Source of the DNA: Falsiroseomonas sp046052145
Lineage (GTDB): Bacteria; Pseudomonadota; Alphaproteobacteria; Acetobacterales; Acetobacteraceae
DNA length: 64,000 bases
NCBI GenBank assembly: GCA_046052145.1
Contig: JBJOMW010000012.1
Location: forward strand, 54,771 to 118,770
Direction: 5' to 3'
The notes under the pieces are model-generated. The model was not told the DNA's origin and made no database searches. It was given only the letters and a program-made list of their open reading frames with translations. Shown here one piece after another: positions 23,459 to 32,827 of the stretch. Position 1 is the first letter of the stretch. Every line of letters begins with the position of its first letter. The translations under genes and the position numbers were made by a program.

Positions 23459-25264
23459 TTACAGGCTGAGGCCGCGCGCGGCCAGCGCCTTCAAGAAATT
23501 CGGCTCCGGGTTCGGCAGCGGCGGCAGGTCCCAGGACCCGGTGCCGATAGGCCGGATGTCGCGGTCCACCGGCACCTCCACAAGATAGGGGCGGTTCGCC
23601 TTCACCGCGGTCGCGATCGCGTCCTCCAACTCACCCGCATGCGTCACGCGATGCGAGGGCACGCCATAGGACTTCGCCATCATCGCGAAATCAGGGCTGT
23701 AGAGTTCGCCGGTGCGCTGGACCTCGAAGGCGGTGGCCAGCTCGCGCCCGCCGAACATGCCGTGCTGGATGTCGCGGATCGAGCCATAGCCGTTGTTGTT
23801 CCAGACCACCCAGACCACGGGGATGTCGTATTCCACCGCCGTCGCCAGCGCATGCGGCGTCATCAGGAAGGACCCGTCGCCCACCACCGCGACGCAGGGG
23901 CGGTCGGGGGCGGCGAGCTTCGCGCCGAGAATGCCGGAGGTCGCGAAGCCCATCGCCGCGAAGCCCCAGGAATGGATCAGGTGGCGCGGGCGCATCGTGT
24001 CCATCAGCTGGATGATCCAGTTGTGGTGCACGCCGACATCGCTGGCGACGACCGCATTTTCCGGCACGGCGCGCGCGAGGGCTGCCATCAGCCGCTCCGG
24101 GCGCAGCGGCATCTGGTCGGAGGACGCGAGCCCCGCCTGGTATTCGCGCCATACCGCGCGCCCCTTCTCCAGCCGGTCGAGCCAGGCGCCGCCCGCACGC
24201 CGCCCGGCGATGCGCGCCGCCGCCATCTCCTGCAGCAATTCGAGGCTCGCCTTCGCATCGCCGAGGATCCCGTATTCGGTCGGGTAGTTGCGGCCGATCT
24301 CGCTGGGGTCGATGTCGATCTGGATCAGTTTCGACGGCGGGATGGACAGCGTGTAGCCATCGAGCCAGGCGCTGGTCGCGCGGTCGTCGAAGGAGAAGCC
24401 GAGGGCGAGGATCACATCGGCATTGCGCGTCGCGTCATTCGCCGCATAGGCGCCGTTGCGACCGATCGCGCCGAAGGCGAGGCGATGGCGGTCCGGGATC
24501 GCGCCCTTGCCGTTCGGGCTGGTGACGACGGGGATGTTCGTCTGCTCGGCGAAGGCCGCGAGCGCATCGCAGGCGCGGCCGAGGATGACGCCCTGCCCCG
24601 CGATGATCACCGGCCGCTCTGCCTTCAGCAGCAGGTCGAGCGCGGCCGACAGCTCCTTCGGGTTGCCCGGCGCGCCGTTGATGACAGGGCGAGAGGCCGC
24701 ATAGGGCGTCACCGCCGCTTCCTCGACGAAGACGTTCAACGGCACGTCGAGATTGACCGGGCCAGGGCGGCCCGCCGTCAGCTGGTCCCAGGCCTGCGTC
24801 ACGGCCAGCTGCACCATGTCGGCGCGCGTCGGCTGGTAGCTGCGCTTCACATAGGGGCGGATGACAGAGGGGAAGTCGCCCTGGAAATGCCGCCCCGTTT
24901 CCTGGAACGGGCCGCGGTTGAACTGCCCGGTCGGCACATTGCCGGTGATGGCGAGGAAAGCGGAGCTATCCATCATCGCCGCGGCCAACGCGACCACGAG
25001 ATTGGCCGAGCCCGGCCCGCAGGAGGTGAAGGTCGCCACCGGCTCCCCACGCACCTTGTAATAGGCATCGGCCATGTGGCCGGCGGTCTGCTCGTGATGC
25101 GTCGAGATGGTGCGGATGCGGTTCTGCGCCTTGAAGGCGGCGTCCATGAAGCCGGTGATGCCATGCCCGCAGAGGCCAAACAGATAGGGCACCTTCTGCT
25201 TCGTCAGGTGGTCCACGATGATGTCGGCGCCGTTCATCACCGCCGTCTTGTTCATGCCGTCCAT
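23459..25264 (-). CDS. Thiamine-diphosphate-dependent enzyme, acetolactate synthase-like
   Basis: A cytosolic 2-keto-acid decarboxylase/carboligase of the AHAS/POX group. The N-terminal PYR domain carries Glu58 in TISTHHEQTAG (activates the cofactor), and the C-terminal PP domain carries the metal and diphosphate motif from GDGSFLMTPH to NNNGYGSIRD. 601 residues from the ATG at 25264, which has ggggaa six bases ahead. The ATG at 25309, overlapping the IclR stop, is the alternative. Oxalyl-CoA decarboxylase, glyoxylate carboligase and sulfoacetaldehyde acetyltransferase are relatives; the substrate is not settled. Confidence 0.83.
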   Translation of the reverse strand: MDGMNKTAVMNGADIIVDHLTKQKVPYLFGLCGHGITGFMDAAFKAQNRIRTISTHHEQTAGHMADAYYKVRGEPVATFTSCGPGSANLVVALAAAMMDSSAFLAITGNVPTGQFNRGPFQETGRHFQGDFPSVIRPYVKRSYQPTRADMVQLAVTQAWDQLTAGRPGPVNLDVPLNVFVEEAAVTPYAASRPVINGAPGNPKELSAALDLLLKAERPVIIAGQGVILGRACDALAAFAEQTNIPVVTSPNGKGAIPDRHRLAFGAIGRNGAYAANDATRNADVILALGFSFDDRATSAWLDGYTLSIPPSKLIQIDIDPSEIGRNYPTEYGILGDAKASLELLQEMAAARIAGRRAGGAWLDRLEKGRAVWREYQAGLASSDQMPLRPERLMAALARAVPENAVVASDVGVHHNWIIQLMDTMRPRHLIHSWGFAAMGFATSGILGAKLAAPDRPCVAVVGDGSFLMTPHALATAVEYDIPVVWVVWNNNGYGSIRDIQHGMFGGRELATAFEVQRTGELYSPDFAMMAKSYGVPSHRVTHAGELEDAIATAVKANRPYLVEVPVDRDIRPIGTGSWDLPPLPNPEPNFLKALAARGLSL

Positions 25265-25305
25265 GGCGTTTCCCCGGTGGTCATTCTGGTTCAGTTCGGT
25301 CTGCT

Positions 25306-26139
25306 TCATGCGGCAGCGATGGAAGGGCTGCCGAGCATGCGCGAGATGCGCGTGGCCGTGGCCTTCACCCGCGGCAGCAGCGCGGCCAAGGCCTCAGGCG
25401 TCATGCGGGAGGCGGGCGCCGAGATGCCGAGCGCCGCGCTCGGCCGGCCCGCATGGTCGGTGATCGGCACGGCGAAGCAGCGCAGGCCGAGCTCGATTTC
25501 TTCCTCGTCGGGTGCGAAGCCCTGCTGGCGCACGCGGTGCAGCGCATCGCGCAGGGCGGCGGGCGTCGTCAGGGTATTCGGCGTGAAACGCGCCATGCCG
25601 TGGCGGGCCAGCAGCGCCTCGACCTCCGCATCCGGCAGATGGGCCAGCAGCACCTTGCCGAGCGCGCTGGCGTGCGCCGGGCTGCGCTTGCCCACGGTGG
25701 AATGCATGCGGACCGCATGCGTCCCCTCCACAACCTGCACGGTGACGACCTGCCCGTCATGCAGGATGCCGACATGTACGGTCTCGCCGGAGGCTTCGGC
25801 CAAATCCTGCAGCGGCGGCAGGGCCTGCCAGTTCAGCGCCTGGTGCTGCACCGCGGCCGCGCCGAGCGTGTGCAGGCGCAAGCCAGCCACATAGCGCCCC
25901 GTAGCGGCATCCTTGGCCACGTAGCCGAACTGCTCCAGCGTGTGCAGCACGCGGAACAGCGTCGCCTTGCTCTGGCTGAGATGCGGCGCAAGCTCCGCGA
26001 GGCTCCAGGAGCCCTGGTTCGCGAAGCAGTCGATGACTTCGAGGCCGCGGTGAAGGGATGCGAGGTGATAGGGGTCCTTGGCCCCCTGCCCGCGTCCCTT
26101 CTGCTCCGTGTCGCCCGGCCCTTTGGGCTCGGTCGCCAT
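25306..26139 (-). CDS. IclR-family transcriptional regulator
   Basis: A DNA-binding repressor or activator with a winged helix at about residues 26-85 (YHLASLHRGLEVIDCFANQG, LSQSKATLFRVLHTLEQFGY) and an effector domain (TVHVGILHDGQVVTVQVVEG, SPAHASALGKVLLAHLP, then LGLRCFAVPITD). 277 residues. The strong gagggagg site before the ATG supports the start. It is first in its own operon and divergent from a TctC gene, with a palindrome between them, so it probably controls both sides. Confidence 0.9.
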   Translation of the reverse strand: MATEPKGPGDTEQKGRGQGAKDPYHLASLHRGLEVIDCFANQGSWSLAELAPHLSQSKATLFRVLHTLEQFGYVAKDAATGRYVAGLRLHTLGAAAVQHQALNWQALPPLQDLAEASGETVHVGILHDGQVVTVQVVEGTHAVRMHSTVGKRSPAHASALGKVLLAHLPDAEVEALLARHGMARFTPNTLTTPAALRDALHRVRQQGFAPDEEEIELGLRCFAVPITDHAGRPSAALGISAPASRMTPEALAALLPRVKATATRISRMLGSPSIAAA

Positions 26140-26221
26140 ACCTGCCTCCCTCGCGCGGGGCGCGGTTCGCCCTGCGAAACCCCGAGAGCGATAATCTAGC
26201 CTTGACGATCGTATCCGAAAA

Positions 26222-26242
26222 GCGTTTCGATCAACGAAACGC
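26222..26242. promoter_or_regulatory. Candidate IclR operator
   Basis: A perfect dyad with eight-base arms (gcgtttcg and cgaaacgc) around a five-base spacer lies between the iclR-like gene and the TctC gene at 26283, 40 bases before the latter's ATG. IclR regulators often bind palindromes of this size. The assignment rests on position and symmetry. Confidence 0.6.
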
Positions 26243-26282
26243 GAAAATGGCGCAGCACGGAAGCTGAGCCAGGGAGGAGCGA

Positions 26283-27254
26283 ATGATGAAGCGTCTCATC
26301 GCCGCGGGGCTGCTGCTGCTCGGCCTCACGGGCCCTGTCGCCGCGCAGGATTTCCCGAACCGGCCCATCACCATGCTCGTGGTCTTCGCGCCTGGCGGCG
26401 CGACCGATGTGCTGGCGCGCATCGTCGCCGACCACATGTCGCGCACCCTGAACCAGCGCATTGTGGTCGAGAACGTCTCCGGCGCCGGCGGCACGATCGG
26501 CGGCACGCGCGGCGCGCAGGCCGCACCCGATGGCTACACGTTGACGGTCGGCAGCCTCGGCAGCCATTCCGCCGCGCCCTCCATCTACCGCTCGGTTGCC
26601 TATGACCCGCGCGAGCTGCAGCCGATCGGGTTGATCGCCGGCACGCCGCTCTATTTCGTTGTCCGCAACGGCCATCCCGCCCGCACGATGCAGGAATTCC
26701 TGGCCCATGCGCGCGCGAATCCCAACACCGTATCGAACGCCAATGCCGGCGTCGGTTCCACCAACCACCTGGCCTGCGCGCTGTTCGCGCATATCACCGG
26801 CGCCCGCATGACCGAGATCCCCTATCGCGGCGAAGGCCCGGCGGTGAACGACATCGTCGCGCAGCAGGTGGACAGCGCCTGCGTGCTGGCGCCGGCGGCG
26901 GTGCCGCAGATCCAGGCGGGCACGATGCGCGGCCTGCTCGTCGCCTCCACCACCCGCGGCGCGGGCGCGCCGAACGTGCCCTCCGCGGTCGAGGCGGGCG
27001 TGCCCGACTACATCTTCCAGGGCTGGAACGCCGTCTTCGCGCCGCGCGGCACGCCGCCGGCGGTGGTCGCGCGGCTCGACCAGGCGATGCGCGCGGCGCT
27101 GAACGACCCGGCGATCATCGCGCGCATCGAGCAGCTGGGCTCCATCCCCGCCCGCGCCGAGGCGCAGGGGCCCGACGCCCTGCGCACCCTGGTCCGCAAC
27201 GAGGTGGATCGCTGGGCGACGGTGGTGCGCGCCGCCGGTATTCGCGCGGAGTAA
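26283..27254 (+). CDS. TctC/Bug-family solute-binding protein in the IclR divergon
   Basis: Sec signal MKRLIAAGLLLLGLTGPVAAQ, then FPNRPITMLVVFAPGGATDVLAR with the usual Asp, VVENVSGAGG, the pocket segment MTEIPYRGEGPAVND, and APNVPSAVEAGVP. 323 residues; gggagg precedes the paired ATGs at 26283/26286. It probably imports the substrate handled by the TPP enzyme and flavin monooxygenase transcribed in the other direction, an inference from the shared control region. Confidence 0.88.
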   Translation: MMKRLIAAGLLLLGLTGPVAAQDFPNRPITMLVVFAPGGATDVLARIVADHMSRTLNQRIVVENVSGAGGTIGGTRGAQAAPDGYTLTVGSLGSHSAAPSIYRSVAYDPRELQPIGLIAGTPLYFVVRNGHPARTMQEFLAHARANPNTVSNANAGVGSTNHLACALFAHITGARMTEIPYRGEGPAVNDIVAQQVDSACVLAPAAVPQIQAGTMRGLLVASTTRGAGAPNVPSAVEAGVPDYIFQGWNAVFAPRGTPPAVVARLDQAMRAALNDPAIIARIEQLGSIPARAEAQGPDALRTLVRNEVDRWATVVRAAGIRAE

Positions 27255-27263
27255 TCCGAACAC

Positions 27264-27293
27264 CGCCGCGCCGGAGGAAGCTCCGGCGCGGCG
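27264..27293. terminator. Bidirectional hairpin between convergent genes
   Basis: Perfect 13-bp arms (cgccgcgccggag / ctccggcgcggcg) with a gaag tetraloop, nine bases after the TctC stop and 15 bases before the stop of the opposing gene. No T-run. Confidence 0.6.
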
Positions 27294-27308
27294 ACTGACG
27301 GCCGGCGC

Positions 27309-28019
27309 TCAGCGCCCCTGTTCGCGCCGCCAGGCTTCGAAGATCGGGCGGTTCGCGGGATCGGTCATCGGATAGAGACCGCGGATCGTGTGCCCCGCGG
27401 CGACCCGCGACTGCACGAAATCCTCATACACCGTCTGCTCGAAGGCCTCGGCGGCCACCTCATCAGCGATATGCGCCGGGATGCAGACCACGCCCTCGGC
27501 ATCGCCCACCATGATGTCGCCCGGGAAGACCGCCACACCACCGCAGGCGATCGGCTCCTGCAGACCCACCGGGTGGTGGTGGATCAGGTTGGTCGGCGCC
27601 GAGGGGCGCTGGTGGTAGGTCGCCCAGGGCATGCGGGCGATCTCCATGCTGTCACGGAAGCCGCCATCGGTCACCGCGCCCGCGACACCGCGCATCATCA
27701 GCCGGGTCAGCAGGATGCCGCCGCCGGACGCCGCGCGCGCATCGCCGCGGCTGTCCACCACCAGCACATGGCCAAGGGGACATTCCTCCACGCCCTTGCG
27801 CTGCGGATGTTCGGGATCCTTGAAGGCATCCAGCACATCCAGATCCTCGCGCGCGGGGATGGTGCGCATGGTGTAGGCGGGCCCGACCATCCGCGGTGCG
27901 TCGGGGTTCAGCGGCAGAACGCCTTGCAGGAAGGCATTGCGAAAGCCGCGCTTGAACAGCGCGGTGGTCAGCGTCGCGGTCGAGACCTCGGCGAGCTTGC
28001 GCCGCGTGTCGGGGTTCAT
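27309..28019 (-). CDS. RraA-family protein (HMG/CHA aldolase-like), copy 1
   Basis: This family includes 4-hydroxy-4-methyl-2-oxoglutarate aldolase, oxaloacetate decarboxylases and the RNase E inhibitor RraA. Seen: VSTATLTTALFKRG near the start, MVGPAYTMRTIP, GHVLVVDSRGDARAASGGGILLTRLMMRGVAGAVTDGGFRD with the substrate-binding Arg-Asp, and PGDIMVGDAEGVVCIPA. The long insertion and 236 residues favour the aldolase side over RraA proper. ATG 28019 or 28025. It follows the aldo/keto reductase by 34 bases on the same strand. Confidence 0.8.
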   Translation of the reverse strand: MNPDTRRKLAEVSTATLTTALFKRGFRNAFLQGVLPLNPDAPRMVGPAYTMRTIPAREDLDVLDAFKDPEHPQRKGVEECPLGHVLVVDSRGDARAASGGGILLTRLMMRGVAGAVTDGGFRDSMEIARMPWATYHQRPSAPTNLIHHHPVGLQEPIACGGVAVFPGDIMVGDAEGVVCIPAHIADEVAAEAFEQTVYEDFVQSRVAAGHTIRGLYPMTDPANRPIFEAWRREQGR

Positions 28020-28053
28020 GGGCATACGTCCTGGTGCTTGCGAAGCGGCCTGC

Positions 28054-29049
28054 TTAGATGAACACACCGCCCATGCCGCCCGCCGGATAGCGCGTGCCCG
28101 CGGCCGCACCGGGCGGCACGGCAGCGGAAATACGCGCCACCTCCTCCGCCGTCAGCCGCACCGACAGCGCGGCAAGGTTCGCCTCGAAGCGCTCGATGCT
28201 GCGGGTGCCGGGAATGGTCGTGATGTCCTCGCCCTGCGCCAGCAGCCAGGCGATGCAAAGCTGCGCCGGCGAGCAGCCCTTCTCCGCCGCGAAACCCTCG
28301 ATCCGCTCCACCAGCGCCCGGTTGCGCGCGAGGTTCTCGCCCTGGAAGCGGGGATGCGCGGCGCGGCGTCCGTCCACATCCTCCAGCGTGCGGATCGCGC
28401 CCGTCAGGAGCCCGCGGCCGAGCGGCGCATAGCCAACATAGGCAATGCCGAGCTCACGCGTCGTCGCCAGCGTCTGCTCAGCCTCCACGCGATAGAGCAG
28501 CGAGTATTCCGTCTGCACCACGCTGATCGGGTGCACGGCATGGGCGCGGCGGATCGTTGCCGGTGCCGCCTCTGACAGGCCGATGAAGCGGACCTTCCCC
28601 TGCTCCACCAGCCGCTTCATCGCACCCACCGTCTCCTCGATCGGCACGGAGGGGTCCACGCGATGCTGGTAATAGAGGTCGATCACCTCCTCGCCGAGGC
28701 GCTTCAGGCTCGCCTCGCAGGCCTGGATGACATAGTCGGGCCGGCCATCCACGCCGTTCTGCCCGCCCTCGCGCCGCACCTGGCCGAATTTGGTGGCGAG
28801 GAAGACCTTGTTGCGGCGCCCCTTGATCGCGCGGCCGACGAGTTCCTCATTGTGGCCCCAGCCATACATGTCGGACGAATCGACATGATCCACGCCGCGG
28901 TCCAACGCGTGCTGGATCAGCTTCTCCGAGGCAGCGTCATCCGCCGCGCCATAGACGCCCGACAGCGACATCCCGCCGAGGCCGATCGCCGAGACCACCG
29001 GCCCGCCCGTGCCAAGCCTGCGCCGTGCGATTTCCGTCGTTGCGCTCAT
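28054..29049 (-). CDS. Aldo/keto reductase
   Basis: An NADPH-dependent carbonyl reductase with a TIM-barrel fold. The catalytic tetrad is visible: Asp57 and Tyr62 in HVDSSDMYGWG, Lys87 in FLATKFGQ, and His129 in LYYQHRVDPSVP. The AKR12/13-like C-terminal cofactor segment TTIPGTRSIERFEANLAAL is present. 331 residues. It lies upstream of the RraA-like gene in a probable two-gene operon, divergent from the TctC at 29175. The carbonyl substrate is unknown. Confidence 0.88.
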   Translation of the reverse strand: MSATTEIARRRLGTGGPVVSAIGLGGMSLSGVYGAADDAASEKLIQHALDRGVDHVDSSDMYGWGHNEELVGRAIKGRRNKVFLATKFGQVRREGGQNGVDGRPDYVIQACEASLKRLGEEVIDLYYQHRVDPSVPIEETVGAMKRLVEQGKVRFIGLSEAAPATIRRAHAVHPISVVQTEYSLLYRVEAEQTLATTRELGIAYVGYAPLGRGLLTGAIRTLEDVDGRRAAHPRFQGENLARNRALVERIEGFAAEKGCSPAQLCIAWLLAQGEDITTIPGTRSIERFEANLAALSVRLTAEEVARISAAVPPGAAAGTRYPAGGMGGVFI

Positions 29050-29174
29050 CCCGACATCTCCTCATCGCCATCTCGCCCGCCTTGCGGCGTCTGGGGGTGC
29101 AAGTAGTGTAGGAAGCGAAGTTGTCAGGCAACCGACGGCAAGTCGGCCGCCATGAGTCCGGGAGGAAGGAAAAA

Positions 29175-30152
29175 ATGACATTCACTCGCCGCAGCATCGC
29201 CGCGACGGCGCTTGCAGCCCCCTTCGTGCTCGCTGCCACCGGCGCGCGCGCACAGGCCTGGCCGGCACGTGGCGTGCGCATCATCGTCCCCTTCGCGCCG
29301 GGCGGGTCCGCCGACCTCGCTGCGCGCTTCGTGGCCGATAGGCTGGGCCAGTCGCTCGGCCAGCCCTTCACGGTCGAGAACCGGCCTGGCGCCGGCTCGG
29401 TCGTCGGCACCGAAGCCGCGATGCGCGCCCCGGCGGATGGCTACACCATCCTCACCATCACCAACGCCCACACGGCGAATGAGACGCTGCTGCCGAACCG
29501 GCCCTTCGTGCTGCTGCGCGACTTCGTCCCCGTCGCGCCCGCAACCTTCGCGACGAACCTCGTCGCGGTACATCCCTCCGTGCCGGCGAACACAATGCAG
29601 GAGCTGATCGCGCTGGCGCGCGCGCGACCGGGCACGTTGAACTTCGCTTCCTCCGGCCCCGGGACCGTCTATCACATCGCCGGCGAAGACCTGAAAAAGC
29701 GCACCGGTATCGACATCGTGCACGTGCCCTATCGTGGTGCGGCGGAAGCGCGCACCGACCTGTTCGGCGGGCAGGTGCAGATCATGTTCGACGCGATCCC
29801 GAGCATGATCCAGCATGCCCGCACCGGCCGCGTGCGGGTGCTGGCGACCACTGGCGCGCGCCGCTCGCCCCTGCTGCCGGATGTGCCGACCGTGCAGGAG
29901 GCCGGCGTGCCGGGCTTCGAGGCGGTGCTCTGGGTCGGCTTCCTCGCGCCCGCCGGCACGCCGCCCGAGGCGGTGCAGCGCATGAACGAGGCGATGCGTC
30001 AGCTGATGTCGAGCCCCGCGGCGCGGGAGCACTGGGACCGCCAGGGTGCCGAGACGCTGGTGATGACCCCGCCCGAATTCGGCGCCTTCGTCCAGCGCGA
30101 CATCGATCAGCTGGGCGAGCTGATCCGCAGCGCGCGCATCACCGCGAACTGA
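29175..30152 (+). CDS. TctC/Bug-family solute-binding protein
   Basis: The ATG at 29175 follows ggaggaagga. Signal FTRRSIAATALAAPFVLAATGARA, then WPARGVRIIVPFAPGGSADLAAR, VENRPGAGSVVG, IVHVPYRGAAEARTDLFGG and LLPDVPTVQEAGVPG. 325 residues. Divergent from the aldo/keto reductase and RraA pair and convergent with the DUF1501 gene, so it may supply that pair with substrate. Confidence 0.88.
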   Translation: MTFTRRSIAATALAAPFVLAATGARAQAWPARGVRIIVPFAPGGSADLAARFVADRLGQSLGQPFTVENRPGAGSVVGTEAAMRAPADGYTILTITNAHTANETLLPNRPFVLLRDFVPVAPATFATNLVAVHPSVPANTMQELIALARARPGTLNFASSGPGTVYHIAGEDLKKRTGIDIVHVPYRGAAEARTDLFGGQVQIMFDAIPSMIQHARTGRVRVLATTGARRSPLLPDVPTVQEAGVPGFEAVLWVGFLAPAGTPPEAVQRMNEAMRQLMSSPAAREHWDRQGAETLVMTPPEFGAFVQRDIDQLGELIRSARITAN

Positions 30153-30192
30153 CCGGCGCGGGCCGGGGCGCTCATGCGCGCCGGCCCCGCCC

Positions 30193-31404
30193 TCAGCCGC
30201 GCAGAAGCCCGCCTTCCGGCGCCACCGCCGCGCTGCCGGGAAAGGCCGCTGCAAGCGCCGCCGGCGGCAGGCGCAGATGGTCGCGCAGTAGTCCCTTGGC
30301 GATCGCGCGCAGATCGCGCGTCGGTTGCAGGTCCCGCCCCTCGAACAGCCGGCCGTCGCGCAATCCGGGCCAGTCCGTCAGCACCCGCCCGCCCTGCACC
30401 GCGCCGCCAGCCAGGAAGGCGGCGCCACCAGTGCCGTGGTCGGTGCCCATATTGCCATTGGGCCGCGCGGTGCGGCCGAATTCGGTGACGCAGAACACCA
30501 CCGTCTGCGCCCAGGCCGCGCCCAGCTCGCGCCGCAACGCCATGAGGCCACCATCCAGCTGTGCCAGCGCGGGCTGCATCCGGTTGCCCTGCATCGCATG
30601 CGTGTCCCAGCCACCGATCTCGAGCGCCGCAACACGCGGCCCGTCGCGCGCGGCCAGGAGCCGGCCGGCGGCCGCCGCCAGAACCTGGAAGCCGCTGCCG
30701 CCGAGCGGTTCGGCCGAGGCCATAGCAGCAGTCGCGAAGCCGCGCCCGCGCAGCCCTTCCTGCATGCCGCGGCCGAGCACGGGATCCTCGTGCAGCAGGT
30801 CGGCCATGCGCCCGAGCAATTCCTCATGCGGCCGCTGCGGGCGCGCCGGCGCCCAGCTGCCGACCGGCTCCGGGCCGCGCAGGATCAGCGGCACGCCCGC
30901 CCCGACCGACAATCCGCGCCGCGGCCCTTGGGGACCACCGCCCATCTGCGACAGCGCGCGGTTCAGCCAACCGGCGTTCAGCCGCTGCTCCGCCCCGCCT
31001 TCCAGCAGGTCCTGCCCCTCGAAATGGCTGCGCGTGCGATAGGGACCGGCGACGGCTTGCACCGGCAGCAATTGCCCGCTGCGGTAGAGGTCCGCCATGC
31101 CGCGCAGGGCCGGATGCAGGCCGAAGAAGCCGCCGAGGTCATGCACACCCCCCTCGCGCCCCGGCTCCGGCAGGGCGAGAGCGCCGCGCAGGCCGGCGTA
31201 ATCGGCATCGCCATAGGGGACCACCGCGTGCAGCCCATCCATCGCGCCGCGCAGCACGATGACGACCAGCCGCCGCTCGCCCCGCCCGCCGGGGGGCGGG
31301 CCGTTCTGCGCCACGGCAAGCCGCGCTCCACCCAGTGTCGCGAGCGCAGAGAGGCCGAGCAGCAGGCCGCGACGCCCCATGGGCGGCAGATGCGCAGGGG
31401 TCAT
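30193..31404 (-). CDS. DUF1501 protein (exported, sulfatase-like fold)
   Basis: A secreted or periplasmic protein of unknown function whose fold is related to alkaline phosphatase/sulfatase. Signal GRRGLLLGLSALATLGGARLA with a twin-arginine-like start. Family motifs: RLVVIVLRGAMDGLHAVVPYGD near residue 45, GPYRTRSHFEGQDLLEGG, EIGGWDTHAMQGN, VTEFGRTARPNG and MGTDHGTGGAAF. 403 residues, normal. Its start overlaps the stop of the DUF1800 gene by four bases; this pairing recurs across many bacteria, which implies a joint role. Confidence 0.85.
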   Translation of the reverse strand: MTPAHLPPMGRRGLLLGLSALATLGGARLAVAQNGPPPGGRGERRLVVIVLRGAMDGLHAVVPYGDADYAGLRGALALPEPGREGGVHDLGGFFGLHPALRGMADLYRSGQLLPVQAVAGPYRTRSHFEGQDLLEGGAEQRLNAGWLNRALSQMGGGPQGPRRGLSVGAGVPLILRGPEPVGSWAPARPQRPHEELLGRMADLLHEDPVLGRGMQEGLRGRGFATAAMASAEPLGGSGFQVLAAAAGRLLAARDGPRVAALEIGGWDTHAMQGNRMQPALAQLDGGLMALRRELGAAWAQTVVFCVTEFGRTARPNGNMGTDHGTGGAAFLAGGAVQGGRVLTDWPGLRDGRLFEGRDLQPTRDLRAIAKGLLRDHLRLPPAALAAAFPGSAAVAPEGGLLRG

Positions 31405-32693
31405 CGGCGCTGCATCTCCGGGCTCGCGAACAGAAGGGCCATCGCATCGCGCGCGCTGCCGGCGCGGCGCACCGCATCCCGCGTGGCGGGGCGCACCAGC
31501 GGGCCCAGGATTTCCTCGACCATGTCGCGCGGGTCGCGGCGGGGGAAGCGGCCGGCCGCCTCATTGGCGATGTCGAGCCGCAGCATCACCTGCTCCGGCG
31601 CGGCCCAGGCCTCGGCGGTGTCCGCCCAACCATTCGGCTGCGGCGCGTTCCACAAGGGCTGGCCGAGCGCCGCCATGGCACCGAGCACGGGCCGCGCATC
31701 CGTCGCGGCGCCGGCGCGGGCGATCGCCAGCACATATTCCGCCGGCGGGCGCAGCTTGCCGAGGCGCGGCGCGCTGGCCGCGGGCAGCCGCAGCAAGGCG
31801 CGCGCAGCAGCGCCGAGGTCGCCATCGGTCTGGCGCAGCACCGTTTCGATCCGCGCCACATCGGCCTCGGCCGGTATATCGGCGATGAAATGCCGCACCA
31901 GACGGAAGGCCAGGTGGCGCAGCGTGGCAGGATGCGCCGCCAGCCGCCGGAGCACGGCCTCATAGCTGTCCGGCCCCGAAGCCCAGGCATCGCCGAGTAG
32001 GTGCTTTTCGCCGGGTTCGTGGTTGGACGGGCGGAACACCGTATCGAAGGGCGCGGTGTTGCGCTCGACCCCCCAGCCGCTCATCAGCTTGGCGAGTTCC
32101 GCCACATCCTGCTGGCTGTAGCGACCTGCGCCCGAAACCGTGTGCAACTCCAGCAATTCGCGGGCGAGGTTCTCATTCAGGCCCCGACCGCTGCGCCGCC
32201 CGAAGGTGCTGTTCGGCCCGACCGAGGCAACCTGGTCGAGATAGAACAGCATGGACGGCGCCTTGCCGACGGCCACCAGCAGATCGGCGAAGCGCCCCGT
32301 GACGCGTGGCCGCACCGTCTCCCGCAGAAAGGCAGAAAAGCCGGTGCTCACCCCAAAGCCGCCCCGCTCGGCCACCGTGAAATGGTTGAGCCAGAAGGCC
32401 GTGAGGCGATCGTGAAAGGGCGCCTCGGTGGTCAGCAGATGTGCCAGCCACGCCTCCTGCTCGGCCCGGAACAGGCGCGTCACGAGGCTCATCTGGCCCT
32501 GCGGCGGAGGTGCGGCGTCATGCTCCCGCCAGGCGGCATAGCCATCCGCCGGGCTGTATCCGGGCCGTCCGAGCGGCACAGGTGGGGCGCGGGTCTGGGC
32601 GTCCAGCCAGGCCAGCGGATCAGCCGGGAGGGGCGCATCGCTCCGCGGGCCATAGCCGAAGCGGTGCAGCGCCAGATGGGGCGAAAGCGACAT
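31401..32693 (-). CDS. DUF1800 protein, partner of the DUF1501 gene
   Basis: Function unknown. Family features: ALHRFGYGPRSDAPLP at the N-terminus, HDRLTAFWLNHFTVAE near residue 105, NENLARELLELHTVSGAGRYSQQDVAELAKLM near 180, and LAFRLVRHFIAD near 265. 430 residues from the ATG at 32693; the longer in-frame reading (to 32975) invades the control region of the divergent gene. No signal peptide is obvious in this reading, unlike its partner. Coupled to the DUF1501 gene by an ATGA overlap. Confidence 0.84.
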   Translation of the reverse strand: MSLSPHLALHRFGYGPRSDAPLPADPLAWLDAQTRAPPVPLGRPGYSPADGYAAWREHDAAPPPQGQMSLVTRLFRAEQEAWLAHLLTTEAPFHDRLTAFWLNHFTVAERGGFGVSTGFSAFLRETVRPRVTGRFADLLVAVGKAPSMLFYLDQVASVGPNSTFGRRSGRGLNENLARELLELHTVSGAGRYSQQDVAELAKLMSGWGVERNTAPFDTVFRPSNHEPGEKHLLGDAWASGPDSYEAVLRRLAAHPATLRHLAFRLVRHFIADIPAEADVARIETVLRQTDGDLGAAARALLRLPAASAPRLGKLRPPAEYVLAIARAGAATDARPVLGAMAALGQPLWNAPQPNGWADTAEAWAAPEQVMLRLDIANEAAGRFPRRDPRDMVEEILGPLVRPATRDAVRRAGSARDAMALLFASPEMQRR

Positions 32694-32827
32694 GCTGGAA
32701 CCCTCTGCGCCGACTATGGCTGAAACCGGGCCGGTCCGTCGAGGAAGGAGAGAGGGCGATTGTCCCGGCGCCGCACATGGCCAAGGCCGCGCACAGGCTG
32801 ATACGATCGCCGCGCTGGAGGACCACC

